Shown here piece after piece: positions 45,490-48,488 of a stretch of DNA of 48,488 bases. Below the pieces are notes generated by a model. The model did not search any database and was not told the DNA's origin. It worked only from the letters and a program-made list of their open reading frames with translations. Position numbers and translations under genes: made by a program. Positions within the stretch are counted from its first letter, which is position 1; each line of letters starts with the position of its first letter. The stretch is from positions 1-48,488 of the forward strand of contig WJJT01000043.1 in NCBI GenBank assembly GCA_014729555.1, read 5' to 3'. Origin of the DNA: Candidatus Woesearchaeota archaeon. Its GTDB lineage: Archaea > Nanobdellota > Nanobdellia > Woesearchaeales > ARS49.

Positions 45490-45885
45490 TTCTTTGATGT
45501 TGTTTACTGTAATCCAGGCAGACATGAGTCCATAGCCTTTCTTGTTAATGTTGAATGGGGTTATTGATTTGGGATTTTTAAGGAAGATTAAGATGCAATA
45601 GTTCTTTTCTTGCTTTTTGGAGTAGTTTATTCCAATATGTTTTCCGTATTTTTTGACTATATCTTTAGCTTTGGTTTGTTTTAAATTGAACTGCAGGACT
45701 TTAGATACAGTTGCCTTTGCAGAGACAGGCTGGCCTGATTCCTTGAAGAAGACAGTGTCGCCTGGTTTGATATTATTATAAGGGGTTCTCCTGGTTTGAT
45801 ACCAGCGGGATTCTATGGTTTTTTTTCTTTTTAGGATTAAGTCTAATAATTTATACTCTTTTTTAAGGATTGCGAGGTGGTGCAT
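45481..45885 (-). CDS. ASCH-domain-like protein
   Basis: LLDLILKRKKTIESRWYQTRRTPYNNIKPGDTVFFKESG. Confidence 0.7.
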   Translation of the reverse strand: MHHLAILKKEYKLLDLILKRKKTIESRWYQTRRTPYNNIKPGDTVFFKESGQPVSAKATVSKVLQFNLKQTKAKDIVKKYGKHIGINYSKKQEKNYCILIFLKNPKSITPFNINKKGYGLMSAWITVNNIKELF

Positions 45886-45927
45886 TTTAGGGGTTAAGGA
45901 TAGGGGGTATAAAAGTCCTTCGATGGT

Positions 45928-46113
45928 ATGAGAATTCTGTCGCTATTTCGGCGTTTCAAGAAAAAAGCAAGAGTGCTTTCTTCAAATTACCCAGATGCTT
46001 TGCATGTTGTGCTGGCAAAAAAAGCAAATGCAGTTTATCTTGTTACGCGCGATATTCACTATTTTACAGAATTCAGGGATGTTATTGAGATTTCCTTGCC
46101 GCAATCCCTTTGA
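45928..46113 (+). pseudogene. C-terminal remnant of a PIN-domain (VapC-like) protein
   Basis: YPDALHVVLAKKANAVYLVTRDIHYFTEF resembles PIN C-terminal motifs; N-terminal catalytic half absent. Confidence 0.5.
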
Positions 46114-47101
46114 ATTTATTCAATGAAGAGGGTTTTTGTTTTTTTGCAGGAATGTTATCTTTTAAAGCAAGGAGATACTCCTCTGCAACAAGCTTAAGAT
46201 TATCTGCTCTTATTGTGTAATATTTCTTTAGAACCTGCTTGTCGTAGAATTTAACAAGAGACTCATATAAGTTGTATGTTCCCACTATTTCCCAGACCGC
46301 GATGAAAGCATTGTTTATTTCAGAACGAATCTCTTCCAGTTCATCTACAGAAAGATTTTTTATCAGTTGTATGACTATTGAGACAAATCCTGTGACATAT
46401 TCTAAAAGATCTTTATTATCATCTGTCTTTTTAAAGCTGAAGAGAAAATTATTCAGGTTTATTTTTAATGATGTTATTGACTCAGTGTTGAACTGGTTCA
46501 TCAACAGATTAGATATTTTTAATCGTAACAAGTATAAATCATTACCTTCTTCAACATAATGTTTTTTCAGAAGTTCCTGCGTGTTTGGAATTTTAGAATA
46601 TTTTTCTATGACTGGATTGATAAATTTGTCATATTTATTGCTTGCTGCAATGGAATCAGGCTCTAAGCGCAAGACTGCGCACTCTCCAAATAAATACCAG
46701 CCATACGGGATGTTTTTTATGTTTGCTTGTTTAACAACCGTTATTAATATTTTTTGCAGGAATGTTTTCTTTATTGGCTTGGATGTTTTTTTCTTCCACT
46801 TCTCAATAATTCTTTTAGCAAGGCCTAATGTAGCATTTTTTTGTTCTTTAGAAATTGGCAATCCTAATAATGTATTTTCATTAAAATCCAGTACTTTATT
46901 TACAAAATATTTGTTATCTTCTTTTTTTACAAGGTTAATTTTTTCTAAAGTTTGAACTGCATTTCTGACTGTTTCCCAATTCGTGTTAGTTTTCTTAGAA
47001 ATCTGCAAAATGTTGTAAGATCCTGTATTTAGAGTCTTTAGTATTTTACTAAGAATCTCCTCTTTTTTGCACCGCTTTTTAACCACAATAGAGTTTTTCA
47101 T
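46082..47101 (-). CDS. Winged-HTH-containing uncharacterised protein
   Basis: KEEILSKILKTLNTGSYNILQISKKTNTNWETVRNAVQTLEKINLVKKEDNKYFVN. Confidence 0.6.
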   Translation of the reverse strand: MKNSIVVKKRCKKEEILSKILKTLNTGSYNILQISKKTNTNWETVRNAVQTLEKINLVKKEDNKYFVNKVLDFNENTLLGLPISKEQKNATLGLAKRIIEKWKKKTSKPIKKTFLQKILITVVKQANIKNIPYGWYLFGECAVLRLEPDSIAASNKYDKFINPVIEKYSKIPNTQELLKKHYVEEGNDLYLLRLKISNLLMNQFNTESITSLKINLNNFLFSFKKTDDNKDLLEYVTGFVSIVIQLIKNLSVDELEEIRSEINNAFIAVWEIVGTYNLYESLVKFYDKQVLKKYYTIRADNLKLVAEEYLLALKDNIPAKKQKPSSLNKFKGIAARKSQ

Positions 47102-47334
47102 TTGCTTGTATTTAAGTTTTTAGTATTATTATTCAGTAGTTAGTATAGGTTAATTTATAAAGATGATTGAAGTATTATATGTAAAAACGTGATTTGCCAT
47201 AATTAAGAAAAACTTATTCTTGAATCTCAATTTGGCTGTCTGCTCTTTTTCCAAACCCCTCGAATTCGATGGGATTAGAATTTCCACTTATTGCCAATTG
47301 CGGCTAATTCGCCATATTTAATAAATACTTTTTC

Positions 47335-48180
47335 TTATGCGCGCCGCCCTTTTACTTGTTTCTTTTTAATCTTTTCAGGCTCATCGAGATAATTTTCCTG
47401 CGAAACAACACTTCCGCCGCTACGCTTTTCAAGCTCTTTTCTGGCCATGCCAGCAACCGCCCCGCCTTCTTTTGCAGCTTGCTTGTTCTCAACAAAGCCT
47501 TTCATATTCTTGTTTCGTGCAATCTTTGTTGTTGATGCATCCCCCAGCATCGTAAAAATAAGCTCTAAATCATTCATGTGATCCCTGAGGTTTTCTCTTT
47601 TCAACCCCTTAAATTCTTTGTATTCACTTGGCGTCATGCCAAAAGTGGCATTAGATATCTCTGCTGTGAGGATTGCATACTCCCTTTCTTCCAGCACACC
47701 CCTTTTCCTCCATTCATCTGTCAATTCATCCCTTACTGCAATACCCCGCACTCTTTTTTCAATCCAGTCATCGCTGTATCCTTTTGCTTTGTAAAGCTCT
47801 TTCATGCGCGCCTGGGCCAATTCTGGATCTTGTATTTCCTGCACCCTGTCATAGCCAACCTGTGCCAGCCATTGCTTGAAAGGCTCTGCTTTTTTAGAAG
47901 GGATTGATTGGATTAGCCTGAATGCGTTTTTTGTGTTTACACAATCAGTTGAGTAAGATTTGCCATCAGAAGATATTAAGTTCAGTTGTCCGATTTTTGC
48001 GGACAACTCAAAACCCTCTTCAGCAAGCCTTTTTTTGAGATCAGACCAGTATTTTCTAGCTCTTCTGCTTTCAGTTAATGCTTCTATAATGTCAACTACA
48101 GAAAACCACCATTCATCATTAAACCAAGTCCTCCTAATTTTCTTCCCTTGAAATACTATTAACTCCTTTTCTTTAATCAT
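47335..48180 (-). CDS. BRO-N/antirepressor-like (DinD-like) DNA-binding protein
   Basis: IKEKELIVFQGKKIRRTWFNDEWWFSVVDIIEALTESRRARKYWSDLKKRL. Confidence 0.82.
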   Translation of the reverse strand: MIKEKELIVFQGKKIRRTWFNDEWWFSVVDIIEALTESRRARKYWSDLKKRLAEEGFELSAKIGQLNLISSDGKSYSTDCVNTKNAFRLIQSIPSKKAEPFKQWLAQVGYDRVQEIQDPELAQARMKELYKAKGYSDDWIEKRVRGIAVRDELTDEWRKRGVLEEREYAILTAEISNATFGMTPSEYKEFKGLKRENLRDHMNDLELIFTMLGDASTTKIARNKNMKGFVENKQAAKEGGAVAGMARKELEKRSGGSVVSQENYLDEPEKIKKKQVKGRRA

Positions 48181-48320
48181 TTTTATCCTGTCAGGATACA
48201 ATCATTTATAAATTATGCGTGTACATGTCCAGTGGCTAGTGCCGGAAATATTACGGAAAAAAATAGCAGGGGAAAAATTTCTGCGCAAGGTTCATATAAA
48301 AAGCAGAATAAGCACTTTAC

Positions 48321-48488
48321 ATGAAGAAAACAAGATGTTCTGGCGGAATAATCTTTAACAATGGAAAGTATCTTTTAGTAAAGCACAAAGAAGGAGGGCA
48401 TTGGGATTTTCCAAAAGGCCATGCTGAGGAAGGGGAAACAGAAGAAGAGACTGCATTAAGAGAAATATATGAAGAGACTGGTTTAAGA
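48321..48488 (+). CDS. NUDIX hydrolase, partial (runs off window)
   Basis: MKKTRCSGGIIFNNGKYLLVKHKEGGHWDFPKGHAEEGETEEETALREIYEETG (Nudix box). Confidence 0.9.
   Translation, partial: MKKTRCSGGIIFNNGKYLLVKHKEGGHWDFPKGHAEEGETEEETALREIYEETGLR

Noticed and set aside
1-48488. CRISPR array, rRNA genes, IS element/transposase
   Set aside because: No regularly spaced direct repeats with unique spacers, no rRNA-like sequence and no transposase motifs were seen; repeats at 3110-4115 and 9440-9499 are coding or simple repeats.

Overview
The window looks like a DPANN-type archaeal chromosome fragment (Woesearchaeota/Pacearchaeota-like; this placement is inferred). Evidence: TATA-type promoters, bulge-helix-bulge-style tRNA introns, an archaeal type IV pilin, an EndoQ-like PHP nuclease and a FlaI/FlaJ-type secretion pair. 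Main contents: (i) the N-terminal ~2 kb codons of a giant surface adhesin on the minus strand (1-5968), open at the window edge and missing from the ORF track, with ~7 SBBP/propeller-like repeats, 3 LamG modules and a Gly-rich tail; (ii) a Fis-like double-HTH protein; (iii) an EndoQ-like gene split by a LAGLIDADG intein; (iv) tandem secreted Pro/Thr-Cys proteins; (v) a ~12.5 kb minus-strand pilus/secretion locus (about 11454-24000) with FlaI-like ATPase, fused double FlaJ/TadC-like membrane protein, serial pilin-like proteins, a VWA/MIDAS protein and a terminal Cys-rich protein carrying a Hint (intein-like) domain; (vi) a DUF2283/DUF4258 pair; (vii) a plus-strand cluster with HEIGH metallopeptidase, shared 'DYAQP' peptide motifs and a pseudo-NTase/NTase/HEPN-like protein; (viii) a tRNA-Leu(UAA) apparently interrupted by three introns of 29 nt each, and an intron-containing tRNA-Thr(GGU) almost abutting a lipoprotein start codon; (ix) several tandem paralogue pairs, including two HIT proteins that both lack the middle His. 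All family names come from motif recognition by eye; no searches were run.
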